Numbered from the stretch's first letter, positions 1-6,345 are shown. The stretch is 10,099 nt of DNA from Deltaproteobacteria bacterium (GCA_012271025.1 JAAXHF010000043.1:1-10099); one strand, 5' to 3'. Notes: generated by a model from the letters alone, not told the origin. A program made the numbers and translations.

Positions 1-807
1 GCCCTGGCCAGTGCGACCCTGCCGAGCCTGGCCGCCCAGGCTCAGCAGGGCAATCTTGCCGGCTTGGCCCAGAGCCTCGGCTTTGCCCTGCGGCTCACCA
101 ATACCATTGTCGTACCGACAAGCCTGGGACTGCTGGTGCTGGCCGTTCCGATGACCGCCAGCCTCTTCTTTCGGGGCGCCTTCCCGGCCGACCAGGTCAT
201 GCACACGGCCGGCATACTCCAGGCATTTGCCCTCGGGCTGTGGCCGATTGCCGTCAGCCGCCTGCTGGTCTCGTGTTTATACGCTCTTGGCGACACCCGC
301 ACGCCGGTACGGACCGCCGGGCTGAGTCTAGTGGTCCATGTCGGCCTCAGTCTGGTGTTGATGGGCAGTCTCAGCGTCGCTCCCGACGCCTCCGGCCTGG
401 CCCGGTTCTTTGGCCGCCTGAGTGCCGCGCTGGCCGTCTGCGACTATGGCCTGGTCGGGCTCGGGCTGGCCTCTTCCTTGGCCACGGTGGTCAATATGCT
501 GCTGTTGGCTGGCGTCGTATTCCGTCGTCTGCCCCAATTTCCGTGGTCTGCCTGTCTGGCCTCGCTGGCCTGGAGTCTGCTCGCCGCAGCCGTAATGGCT
601 GGACCGGTGTGGCTGGTAGCTGGGCAGATGCAGTGGCTCGACCCGGACGGGCCGGTGTTCGGACGCCTGGCCGTATTGTTGGCGGCCATCGGTGTTGGCG
701 TGGTCAGCTTTGGTGGGCTGATGTGGTGGGCGAGAAGACCGGACCTGACAGCCCTGCTCAGCCTGCTACCCGAGCGTCTGCTTGGCCGCTTGCCACAGCG
801 CTTCTAG
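1..807 (+). CDS. murJ: MurJ lipid II flippase, C-terminal part (5' end outside window)
   Basis: Reading frame 1 is open from the first base to the TAG at 805-807, giving 268 residues of the C-terminal half of a polytopic membrane protein. About six or seven long hydrophobic stretches separated by short loops are visible, for example around residues 33-60, 76-95, 105-122, 140-175, 180-206 and 217-240. The motif YALGDTRTPV at residues 94-103 and the entry segment (ALASATLPSLAAQAQQGNL) are typical of the MurJ/MviN family in the MOP superfamily. MurJ flips lipid II across the cytoplasmic membrane for peptidoglycan synthesis. The full protein is usually about 500-530 residues, so roughly half is missing at the left edge. 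The last 42 bp overlap the 3' end of the convergent mazG gene. A related MOP flippase (polysaccharide exporter) is less likely given the ALGDTRTPV motif. Confidence 0.93.
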   Translation, partial: ALASATLPSLAAQAQQGNLAGLAQSLGFALRLTNTIVVPTSLGLLVLAVPMTASLFFRGAFPADQVMHTAGILQAFALGLWPIAVSRLLVSCLYALGDTRTPVRTAGLSLVVHVGLSLVLMGSLSVAPDASGLARFFGRLSAALAVCDYGLVGLGLASSLATVVNMLLLAGVVFRRLPQFPWSACLASLAWSLLAAAVMAGPVWLVAGQMQWLDPDGPVFGRLAVLLAAIGVGVVSFGGLMWWARRPDLTALLSLLPERLLGRLPQRF

Positions 808-1569
808 GCGAGCCAGCGGAGCGGTGTGGATGTCTTCGGCCTTGTCGGCCAGTTGGGTCTCGATATACCGAAAGCGCCGACCGAAGCGGCTGCTGGCCCG
901 ACGCAATGCCGACTCGGCATCCAGGTCGAGATGGCGGGCCAGACTGGTCAGGACAAACAGCAAATCGCCCAGCTCGTGCTCCTGACGGTCGGGGTCTGGA
1001 CTGCGGTCGGCGTCCTGGAGCGTCTCGGCCAACTCGTCCACCTCTTCACGGACTTTCTCAAACACCGCCGCCGCCGAGGTCCAGTCAAAACCCACCCGAG
1101 AGGCCTTCTCACCCAGCCGCTGGGCCTGAATCAGGGCCGGGGCGGCCTTGGGCACGCCGGCCAAAACCGACTGATCGGCCTTCCCCTTTTTCTCCTGCTC
1201 CTTGATCTTGACCCAGTTCTGGGCCACCTCGCGGGCATCTTTGACCTGGGTATCAGCAAAGACATGGGGATGACGGCGGATCAGTTTATCGCTGATCGCC
1301 TGAGCCACATCGTCAATGCTGAACCTGCCGCTCTCGGCCATCAGCTGGGCATGGAACACAATCTGGAGCAGCAGGTCACCGAGTTCTTCCTTGAATTCCG
1401 GCCAGTTCCTGTCCTCCAGAGCTTCCAGGACTTCGTAGGTTTCTTCGAGCAGATGGGGGATTAAGGAATCCGGCGTCTGCTCCCGGTCCCAGGGACATCC
1501 GCCGGGGCTGCGCAGACGGGCCATGATCTCGACCAGACGGGCGAAGGCAGGGTGTGATTCGTGTGCCAT
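766..1569 (-). CDS. mazG: Nucleoside triphosphate pyrophosphohydrolase MazG
   Basis: This 267-residue protein is close to the usual length of two-domain MazG. MazG hydrolyses NTPs and dNTPs to the monophosphate and pyrophosphate. It cleans non-canonical nucleotides from the pool and in some bacteria lowers the (p)ppGpp response. The N-terminal domain carries CPWD (residues 25-28) and the metal-binding EExxE...ExxD pattern (E42, E43, E46, E62, D65). The C-terminal domain repeats it with REEVDEL followed by HELGDLLF. The ATG at 1569 is chosen because MAHESHPAFARLVEIMARLR aligns with the start of known MazG proteins. The frame stays open upstream to 1800, but that part overlaps rnhC and looks non-coding. 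No good Shine-Dalgarno site precedes the ATG. The gene is last in the comFC-purN-rnhC-mazG run, after a 133-nt gap in which I see no other gene. Its stop lies inside the end of murJ. Confidence 0.95.
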   Translation of the reverse strand: MAHESHPAFARLVEIMARLRSPGGCPWDREQTPDSLIPHLLEETYEVLEALEDRNWPEFKEELGDLLLQIVFHAQLMAESGRFSIDDVAQAISDKLIRRHPHVFADTQVKDAREVAQNWVKIKEQEKKGKADQSVLAGVPKAAPALIQAQRLGEKASRVGFDWTSAAAVFEKVREEVDELAETLQDADRSPDPDRQEHELGDLLFVLTSLARHLDLDAESALRRASSRFGRRFRYIETQLADKAEDIHTAPLARLEALWQAAKQTLG

Positions 1570-1702
1570 GGCAGTCGGGATAGAGGAAAAGTGAACGGCA
1601 AGCAAGGGCACAGACCGGGGGCGGTAGGGACGGCAGACCAGTGGCGTACAACAGACAAGACGAAGGCGTTGGGTCTCACAGGAAGACAGGTACGCCAAGC
1701 AT

Positions 1703-2380
1703 TCAACGCAGGATCTTCTCGGTGGTCCGAAAATGCAGTTTGGCCACCCGGCCGAGGGCGTCCGGTCCGTGCTGACGTACAAATTCTTTTCCGGCCGCAA
1801 TGACCGCAGTGGCCCCTTTGGGCAGGCTCAGGCCGAACTCACGGCTCAAGCCCTGCAAGCGGTGCAGAAATTCCGCCCGAGCCACGATTGACGCTGCGGC
1901 CACGGCGATCTCGACCTCGGCCCGGGGTTTCTGAACGACCCGCACCCGACGGCCTTTTTCCATCAGCGCCGTGTTGAGAAAACGTGCGGCGCCAAACTGA
2001 TCGACGACCACCCGTTCACACGACACCCGCTCAAGCAGATTCTCGATTGCTCGGGCATGGCCCCACGCCAGAAGCCTGTTGAGATTGTTGAAGGACGCAT
2101 ACATCCCGTTGTAGCGTTCGGGTCCAATCGCCACGATGTCATGTGGACAGGACTGTCGAATGTGCCGCGATAAGGCACCGGCCCGCGTGTCGGAGAGGCT
2201 CTTGCTGTCCCGGACCCCGGCGTCCCGCAGTGATCCTTCCAGCTCGGGCGAGACGTACACGCCGGCAATGACCAGCGGACCGAAGTAGTCGCCCTTGCCC
2301 GACTCGTCAAGACCGATGTGTCCGAGCCCGGCCGTCATCAAAGGTGAGCGTTGAGTTCTTCCCGATGAGGAGGTCATCAT
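1703..2380 (-). CDS. rnhC: RNase HIII-type ribonuclease H, catalytic domain only
   Basis: This 225-residue protein cleaves the RNA strand of RNA-DNA hybrids. The signature GLDESGKGDYFGPLV lies at residues 23-37. Further conserved blocks are RDSKSLSD (57-64), YNGMYASFNNLNRLLAWGHA (90-109), VVVDQFG (124-130), RAEVEIAVAAASIVAR (153-168) and the ending VAKLHFRTTEKI. The putative metal ligands are D25, E26, D127 and E155. This DEDE set is typical of RNase HIII, whereas RNase HII has DEDD, and the YN..NLN..LAWGHA block also belongs to RNase HIII. The usual N-terminal TBP-like substrate-binding domain of about 80-90 residues is absent: only some 20 residues precede the catalytic signature. The first ATG (2380-2378) overlaps the purN TGA (2379-2377), which suggests translational coupling. 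Other possible starts are the adjacent ATG at 2377 and M15 at 2338. A database may label it RNase HII. Confidence 0.9.
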   Translation of the reverse strand: MMTSSSGRTQRSPLMTAGLGHIGLDESGKGDYFGPLVIAGVYVSPELEGSLRDAGVRDSKSLSDTRAGALSRHIRQSCPHDIVAIGPERYNGMYASFNNLNRLLAWGHARAIENLLERVSCERVVVDQFGAARFLNTALMEKGRRVRVVQKPRAEVEIAVAAASIVARAEFLHRLQGLSREFGLSLPKGATAVIAAGKEFVRQHGPDALGRVAKLHFRTTEKILR

Positions 2381-3054
2381 CGTTCAGCTTTTAGCTCAGG
2401 AACCGCCAGCCGCCCGTCCGGTAGGCGAGCTTCGTCATGGATCAGGACGGAGCGCCCCCGAACTGCCAGGCGGCCTTCGGCAAACAGCCGAAGCGCATGG
2501 GGATAGAGCCGGTGTTCCTGGGCCAGAATGCGCGCGCTCAGGCTGTCCTCCGTATCGTCAGGATATACCGGCACCGCAGCCTGGCAGATAATCGGGCCAT
2601 GGTCCATCTCTTCATCCACGAAGTGGACGGTGGCCCCGGCAATCCGGACTCCGCGTTCGAGAGCCTGGCGCTGGGCGTGCAGCCCGGGAAAGGCCGGCAG
2701 CAGGCCGGGATGAATGTTCACGATGCGTTGAGAAAATGCGCGAATGAAAAAGGGCGACAGCAACCGCATGAAACCGGCCAGCACAACCAGCTCAACTCCC
2801 CGCTCGCGCAGGGCGCTTATCAGCGCGGCCTCAAACGCCTGCCGTGACGGGTAGCCGCGATGCGGCAACACCGCGCTCGGTATGCCGTGCCGCTCGGCCC
2901 GGCTGAGGCCGTAAGCGTCGCTGCGGTTGCTCACTACCAGCCGAATCTCGGCCGGCAACTGGCCGCCCGCAATCGCGTCGATAATGGCTTGCAGATTCGT
3001 GCCCCCACCCGAAATGAGCACGCCCAGCGGCAGAGGAGTCTGTCCGGCCCGCAT
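2377..3054 (-). CDS. purN: Phosphoribosylglycinamide formyltransferase PurN
   Basis: This 225-residue enzyme transfers the formyl group of 10-formyl-THF to GAR, the third step of purine synthesis. The phosphate-binding loop SGGGTNLQAI starts at residue 15. The folate and catalytic block is NIHPGLLPAFPGLHA, with catalytic N113 and H115. D141 sits in VDEEMDHGPII. These match the Asn-His-Asp triad of GAR transformylase. The protein is slightly longer than the E. coli enzyme (212 residues), mainly through a C-terminal tail. I chose the ATG at 3054, which has GGAG 9 nt upstream. The frame also allows GTG at 3069 and TTG at 3081, the latter overlapping the comFC stop. The gene lies 16 nt after comFC and overlaps rnhC by 4 bp. 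Confidence 0.95.
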   Translation of the reverse strand: MRAGQTPLPLGVLISGGGTNLQAIIDAIAGGQLPAEIRLVVSNRSDAYGLSRAERHGIPSAVLPHRGYPSRQAFEAALISALRERGVELVVLAGFMRLLSPFFIRAFSQRIVNIHPGLLPAFPGLHAQRQALERGVRIAGATVHFVDEEMDHGPIICQAAVPVYPDDTEDSLSARILAQEHRLYPHALRLFAEGRLAVRGRSVLIHDEARLPDGRLAVPELKAER

Positions 3055-3070
3055 ATCATCCTGCTCCACG

Positions 3071-3817
3071 CTAACGCACAACCGCCCGTGTCAGGGTAAA
3101 GACATCGACGGTCCGTGCTCCCCTCTGATACAGCGTCCGGGTACACTCCTCAACCGTAGCGCCAGAAGTATACACGTCGTCAACCAGCAGCAGGTGTTTG
3201 TCGCGCAGACCTTCCGGGTTGGACACGGCAAACGCGCCCTGCACATTGGCCCGGCGCCGGGGTTGGCTGAGCTGGGTTTGGGGCAGGGTCGGCCTGATGC
3301 GCTGGAGCACAAACGGCTCAACCCAAATCTTGTGTCGCGCGCCAATCGCCCGGGCCAGCAGGAGGGACTGGTTGAAGCCCCGCCAGCGCAGACGGTCAAT
3401 GTGCAGCGGAACGGGCAGAATCCAGTCATAGCCCCCGGCGGCCAGCCTGCAGTGCTCGGCCGCCAGCTCGGCCAAGGCCGCGCCGTTATCCAGTCGGCGT
3501 TGATATTTACAGCGCTGAATAGCTGCGCTGAGCGGCTGGAGGCTTTTTCCCGGACTGTCGTAATAGGCCCACGCCCGCGCCTGGCGAAAGGCGGGTTGGC
3601 GCCGAAAACAGCGGCCACACACGGGCAATGAGCCTGCGGCAAACGGTAGGCCGCAGCGTTGACAGAATGGCGCGATGATCGGCTCGACCGCCCCGGAACA
3701 CGTCGGACAGAAAAACCGCCCGTCATCGAGCAGCACCTCACAACCGAGACAGCGCTGGGGGTAGAGAAAGGAGACGGCTGCGCGTCCGATGAAGCGCACC
3801 ATGTCACGGGCTCTCAT
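3071..3817 (-). CDS. comFC: ComF family protein (ComFC, phosphoribosyltransferase fold)
   Basis: This 248-residue protein has an N-terminal cysteine-rich module and a C-terminal type I phosphoribosyltransferase fold. Four CxxC pairs (C23/C26, C37/C40, C52/C55, C67/C70) can bind two zinc ions. The ComF signature VPLHIDRLRWRGFNQS is at 136-151, the TQLSQPRRRANVQGAF block follows, and the PRPP-binding loop LLLVDDVYTSGAT is at 209-221. ComFC proteins are needed for DNA uptake in naturally competent bacteria, where they act in the cytoplasm with the ComFA translocase. The family is also widespread in bacteria not known to be competent, and its biochemical role is poorly defined. No other competence gene is in the window. 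The start at 3817 is uncertain: a second in-frame ATG at 3802 has a purine-rich GAGAG upstream. The gene is first in the leftward operon. Confidence 0.9.
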   Translation of the reverse strand: MRARDMVRFIGRAAVSFLYPQRCLGCEVLLDDGRFFCPTCSGAVEPIIAPFCQRCGLPFAAGSLPVCGRCFRRQPAFRQARAWAYYDSPGKSLQPLSAAIQRCKYQRRLDNGAALAELAAEHCRLAAGGYDWILPVPLHIDRLRWRGFNQSLLLARAIGARHKIWVEPFVLQRIRPTLPQTQLSQPRRRANVQGAFAVSNPEGLRDKHLLLVDDVYTSGATVEECTRTLYQRGARTVDVFTLTRAVVR

Positions 3818-3826
3818 TCAGGGGGT

Positions 3827-3854
3827 TGTATACCGCCTGCGGCCGGGGGGGCAA
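3827..3854 (-). promoter_or_regulatory. Candidate sigma-70-type promoter for comFC-purN-rnhC-mazG
   Basis: On the minus strand TTGCCC (3854-3849) and TATACA (3832-3827) are separated by 16 nt. The -10 box matches the consensus at four of six positions and the -35 box at three. Transcription would begin near 3820. That leaves almost no leader for the ATG at 3817 and about 18 nt for the ATG at 3802. It is the best candidate by eye in the 170-nt divergent gap between comFC and the DUF35 gene, but such matches occur by chance. Confidence 0.3.
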
Positions 3855-3987
3855 GGCTCGGACTGCTCTCCCTCCCCGGCTGAACTCAGGCTGAGGGCTT
3901 GTTTTCGGGACTGTGCTCAGGTATCGGTGGCGACGGAAACCGTAGACGCAGAGCAGGAGCATAAGGATAACGGAAGGAGTTCCGGTT

Positions 3988-4449
3988 ATGGCGGCAGATG
4001 CAACAGGCAATAAACAACGAGCAATCGCCCCAATGCTGCGCTTGCCGACCTCTCCCGATGCAAAACCCTATCTGGTCGGCTACCGCTGCGCGCCGTGTGG
4101 CGCACACTTCATCGGGGCCGGTCGGGTGGGCTGTAGCAAATGTACGACAAGCGATCCGCTCAGCGAGGTCAAACTTAGCGACCACGGCACCCTGTATGTC
4201 TACTCTATCGTCCACCAGTCGGTCCCCGGCGTGCCGGTGCCGTATGTATCGGCCATTGTGGACCTGCCCGAAGGAGTCAGCGTGCGCTGCAATCTGGTTG
4301 ATGTTGAGCCCGACCCGGCCAAGCTCGAGTTTGGCATGCCGGTTGAGATGGTGACCCGAAAAGTCCGCGAACGCAAAGAGAAAAATGCCCAGGGCGAAGA
4401 AGAAACCATTGATATCATTGCTTTTTTCTTTAAGCCCGGCCAGAATTGA
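3988..4449 (+). CDS. Zn-ribbon/OB-fold DUF35 protein, thiolase partner
   Basis: This 153-residue protein has the two-part DUF35 architecture: a rubredoxin-like zinc ribbon with C34, C37, C49 and C52 (CAPCGAHF...CSKC), then an OB-fold from about residue 60 to 148 (GTLYVYSIVHQSVPGVPVPY and following strands). Family members bind thiolases or thiolase-like enzymes and CoA. Examples are the archaeal thiolase/HMG-CoA synthase complex, PhlB in phloroglucinol synthesis and the ChsH2 DUF35 domain with Ltp2 aldolase. Here the next gene is a thiolase, so a heteromeric complex is inferred. An AAGGAG site at 3974-3979, 8 nt before the ATG, fixes the start. A weak promoter-like pair TTGTTT (3899-3904) and TATCGG (3922-3927), 17 nt apart, is present but unconvincing. 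The substrate cannot be read from the sequence. Confidence 0.9.
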   Translation: MAADATGNKQRAIAPMLRLPTSPDAKPYLVGYRCAPCGAHFIGAGRVGCSKCTTSDPLSEVKLSDHGTLYVYSIVHQSVPGVPVPYVSAIVDLPEGVSVRCNLVDVEPDPAKLEFGMPVEMVTRKVRERKEKNAQGEEETIDIIAFFFKPGQN

Positions 4450-4454
4450 GCGTC

Positions 4455-4473
4455 GGCTCGGATGCGCCGAGCC
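4455..4473 (+). other. Intercistronic hairpin between DUF35 gene and thiolase gene
   Basis: GGCTCGG (4455-4461) and CCGAGCC (4467-4473) form a perfect 7-bp GC-rich stem with a 5-nt loop, 6 nt after the DUF35 stop codon. No T-run follows, so it is not an intrinsic terminator. It may protect the 3' end of the upstream message, mark a processing site, or have no function. The thiolase Shine-Dalgarno site lies about 24 nt downstream and is outside the stem. Confidence 0.45.
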
Positions 4474-4512
4474 ACGCACCCGACACCACGCCGCAGAAAG
4501 GGAGGCACAATC

Positions 4513-5649
4513 ATGAAAGACGTATACGTACTCGGCGTAGGAATGATTAAATTCGGTCGCTATCCGGACAAGGACGTTTCCCAGCTCGGCGCCGAAGCCG
4601 CTCTCGGCGCTCTCAGAGACGCCGGCATGTCCATTAGGGATATTGAGATGTTCGTGTGTGGCAACCTGTTTCAGGCCAACGCCATGAACGGCCAGAAGAT
4701 TCTGCAGCAGATCGGGCAGACCGGCATCCCCGTCTTCAACGTCTCCAACGCCTGCGCGACCGGTTCAACCGCCTTCCGCGAAGCCTATGTCGGTGTTGCC
4801 TCCGGCATGTACGACGTTACCATGGCGGTCGGCGTTGAGCAGATGGGGAAAATGGGCCTGCTCGGCGGCGGTGCGCGCAGTGGCGGCGAGAGTGTTGAGG
4901 GCGTCCTGGGCAGTGGTCTGATGCCGGCGGTGTTTGGCCAGGCCGGGGTTGAACACATGCGCAAGTACGGCACCACGGCTGAACAGTTTGCCAAGATCTC
5001 GGTCAAAAATCATAAACACTCGGTCCATAACCCTCTGTCCCAGTACCAGGTTGAGGTGTCTCTGGACGACGTGATGAAAGCCCGGATGGTCGCCTACCCG
5101 AACACCCTGTATATGTGCTGCCCGACCGGCGACGGGGCGGCCGCAGCCATTCTGGTCTCTGAAGAAAAGCTCAGGCAGTTCACCACCAAGCCGATCAAGG
5201 TGGCGGCTTCGGTCCTGACGTCCGATCCGTATACCGACCGTGACCTGACCATGCCCGACGTCAACACCCTGACCCAAAACGCGGCCAAACAGGCCTATGA
5301 AAAATCCGGTCTCGGTCCCCAGGACCTTGATCTGGTCGAACTGCACGACTGCTTTGCCACGGCCGAGCTGCTGCACTATGACAACCTCGGTCTGTGTGGC
5401 GAGGGGGAAGCCGGTCAGTTGATTGACCAGGGTGAGACCGCCCTGGGCGGCAAAATCCCGGTCAACGTCAGCGGCGGGCTGCTGTCAAAAGGCCATCCGC
5501 TCGGCGCAACCGGAGTGGCCAATATCTATGAGTTGGTCAACCAGCTGCGCGGCAACGGCGGAGCGCGGCAGGTCGAAGGCGCCAAGGCCGGTCTGGCTCA
5601 CGTCATTGGCCTGGGCTCGGCGTGTACGGTCCACATTCTCACCGCCTGA
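4513..5649 (+). CDS. Thiolase family protein, SCP2/lipid-transfer type
   Basis: This 378-residue enzyme has a thiolase fold of the SCP2-thiolase subgroup. Its likely reaction is thiolytic cleavage of a 3-ketoacyl-CoA or the reverse condensation. The nucleophile is C81 in NVSNACATGST. H278 lies in ELHDCFATAE and H328 in GGLLSKGHPLGATG. The C-terminus GLGSACTVHILTA carries C371 where classical thiolases have the acid/base cysteine loop. Retention of Cys and both His argues against the Ltp2 retro-aldolase branch, which lacks the thiolase cysteine. The ATG at 4513 has an excellent AAAGGGAGG site at 4497-4505 with a 7-nt spacer. An upstream in-frame ATG (4462) sits in a hairpin loop and adds 17 unlikely residues. 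Pairing with the DUF35 gene 63 nt upstream suggests a thiolase-DUF35 complex. The substrate (fatty acid, sterol, aromatic or terpenoid acyl-CoA) is unknown. Confidence 0.93.
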   Translation: MKDVYVLGVGMIKFGRYPDKDVSQLGAEAALGALRDAGMSIRDIEMFVCGNLFQANAMNGQKILQQIGQTGIPVFNVSNACATGSTAFREAYVGVASGMYDVTMAVGVEQMGKMGLLGGGARSGGESVEGVLGSGLMPAVFGQAGVEHMRKYGTTAEQFAKISVKNHKHSVHNPLSQYQVEVSLDDVMKARMVAYPNTLYMCCPTGDGAAAAILVSEEKLRQFTTKPIKVAASVLTSDPYTDRDLTMPDVNTLTQNAAKQAYEKSGLGPQDLDLVELHDCFATAELLHYDNLGLCGEGEAGQLIDQGETALGGKIPVNVSGGLLSKGHPLGATGVANIYELVNQLRGNGGARQVEGAKAGLAHVIGLGSACTVHILTA

Positions 5650-5671
5650 TCTTCTCACCTTTTCGCTTTTC

Positions 5672-5710
5672 CGGCAGGGGTTGGTTGTGTAACCAACCCC
5701 TGCTGCCTTT
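5672..5710 (+). terminator. Strong hairpin after the thiolase gene, probable terminator
   Basis: GCAGGGGTTGGTT (5674-5686) pairs perfectly with AACCAACCCCTGC (5691-5703) around a 4-nt GTGT loop. A G-T wobble and one C-G pair extend the stem to 15 bp. Only TTT (5708-5710) follows, so the U-tract is weak and termination may be partial or need help. The hairpin separates the acyl-CoA pair from greA, whose ribosome binding site begins at 5728. On the opposite strand no T-run follows, so it would act only on rightward transcription. Confidence 0.6.
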
Positions 5711-5741
5711 GTGCATATCCCACGCCGCAGGAGCACGACGC

Positions 5742-6227
5742 ATGGAACTGCCTATTACAAAACGGCTCAGACAAGAGCTCGAAGAACTCTACCACGAGCT
5801 GAACGTGAAGATTCCAAAAGATCTCCAGGAGGCGGCTGCCCATGGTGATCTGAGTGAGAATGCCGAGTATGAGGCCGCCCGGGCGCGCCAGGACTTTGTC
5901 CGGGCGCGCATTGCTCAACATGAAGAGCGGATAAGCCAGTTGTCCCTGTACGACTTATCGAGTATTCCCAAAGATGTGGTCGCGTATGGGAGCCGGGTTA
6001 AACTCGAAGACATCGACAGCGGAGAAGTCGTCGAGTATCGCATTGTCTTTCCAGAGGAAGTCGATCCTGCCAGCGGCAAGATCTCCCTCCACTCACCGAT
6101 TGGCCAGGCGCTGCTGCATAAATCGGTTGACGACGAGGCCGAGGTGTTGACCCCTCAGGGCAAGCGGATCTACGAAATCATCGAGCTGACCACCCTGCAC
6201 GAGAGAAACGACGATCTGAACGGCTGA
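5742..6227 (+). CDS. greA: Transcription elongation factor GreA
   Basis: This 161-residue protein has the standard GreA length and two domains. The N-terminal coiled coil enters the RNA polymerase secondary channel. Its acidic tip GDLSENAEYEAARARQ carries D36 and E39, equivalent to the catalytic D41/E44 pair of E. coli GreA. The C-terminal FKBP-like domain ends with SPIGQALLHKSVDDEAEV and a TPQGKRIYEIIEL block. GreA makes backtracked polymerase cleave its transcript and resume elongation. The ATG at 5742 is preceded by CAGGAG (5728-5733) with an 8-nt spacer. Longer in-frame starts back to 5622 overlap the thiolase gene and hairpin and are rejected. greA stands between two hairpin terminators, so it may be monocistronic or may feed some readthrough into rimP-nusA. 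Confidence 0.97.
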   Translation: MELPITKRLRQELEELYHELNVKIPKDLQEAAAHGDLSENAEYEAARARQDFVRARIAQHEERISQLSLYDLSSIPKDVVAYGSRVKLEDIDSGEVVEYRIVFPEEVDPASGKISLHSPIGQALLHKSVDDEAEVLTPQGKRIYEIIELTTLHERNDDLNG

Positions 6228-6265
6228 AGAGCGTCCATGAGAACGAATTTTGCGATCCGCAGCTC

Positions 6266-6294
6266 TTGCACAACGGCCACAGATCGTCTAGTGT
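6266..6294 (+). promoter_or_regulatory. Weak candidate promoter for rimP-nusA-ylxR-infB
   Basis: TTGCAC (6266-6271) and TAGTGT (6289-6294) are separated by 17 nt. Each matches the sigma-70 consensus at about half its positions. Transcription would start near 6301, and the whole leader would then be the terminator hairpin at 6313-6341. The match is weak and could be chance. Confidence 0.22.
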
Positions 6295-6312
6295 GCAGGC
6301 GGGGATAAGAGG

Positions 6313-6341
6313 AAAAGTGGGCCGGTGCCCACTTTTTTTTT
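6313..6341 (+). terminator. Canonical intrinsic terminator abutting the rimP start (possible attenuator)
   Basis: GTGGGC (6317-6322), loop CGGT, GCCCAC (6327-6332), then nine consecutive Ts (6333-6341). The four As at 6313-6316 can pair with the first Ts, extending the stem to 10 bp. This is a complete rho-independent terminator. It lies 85 nt after the greA stop and only 4 nt before the rimP ATG at 6346. It can serve as the greA terminator, but any rimP-nusA-infB transcript starting upstream must also pass it, so it may act as an attenuator. Confidence 0.88.
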
Positions 6342-6345
6342 GGAG

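Noticed and set aside
240..1205. 321-codon plus-strand open frame across the end of murJ and mazG
   Set aside because: The product is Arg/Pro/Gly-rich shadow translation crossing two well-supported genes in another frame and strand.
1570..1800. N-terminal extension of mazG by 77 residues
   Set aside because: The extra segment is rich in Cys, Pro and Arg, overlaps the end of rnhC, and known MazG proteins begin where the ATG at 1569 places the start.
3055..3081. Longer purN starting at TTG 3081
   Set aside because: TTG is a rare start, it overlaps the comFC stop, and the nine added residues are not part of the PurN fold. ATG 3054 has a usable ribosome binding site.
4462..4512. 17-residue N-terminal extension of the thiolase
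   Set aside because: The upstream ATG lies in a hairpin loop with no ribosome binding site, whereas ATG 4513 has AAAGGGAGG at 7 nt and matches family N-termini.
4765..5376. 203-codon open frame antisense to the thiolase gene
   Set aside because: It lies wholly inside the thiolase gene with catalytic motifs on the sense strand. Its own product has no recognisable domain.
6228..6312. tRNA gene upstream of rimP, as with metY in E. coli
   Set aside because: The gap has no cloverleaf or TpsiC-like motif and is too small once the terminator is taken out.
6325..6345. GTG start for rimP
   Set aside because: It would put the start codon in the loop and stem of a strong terminator and encode the T-run as Phe-Phe-Leu. 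It is kept only as an alternative because AGAGG lies 12 nt upstream.
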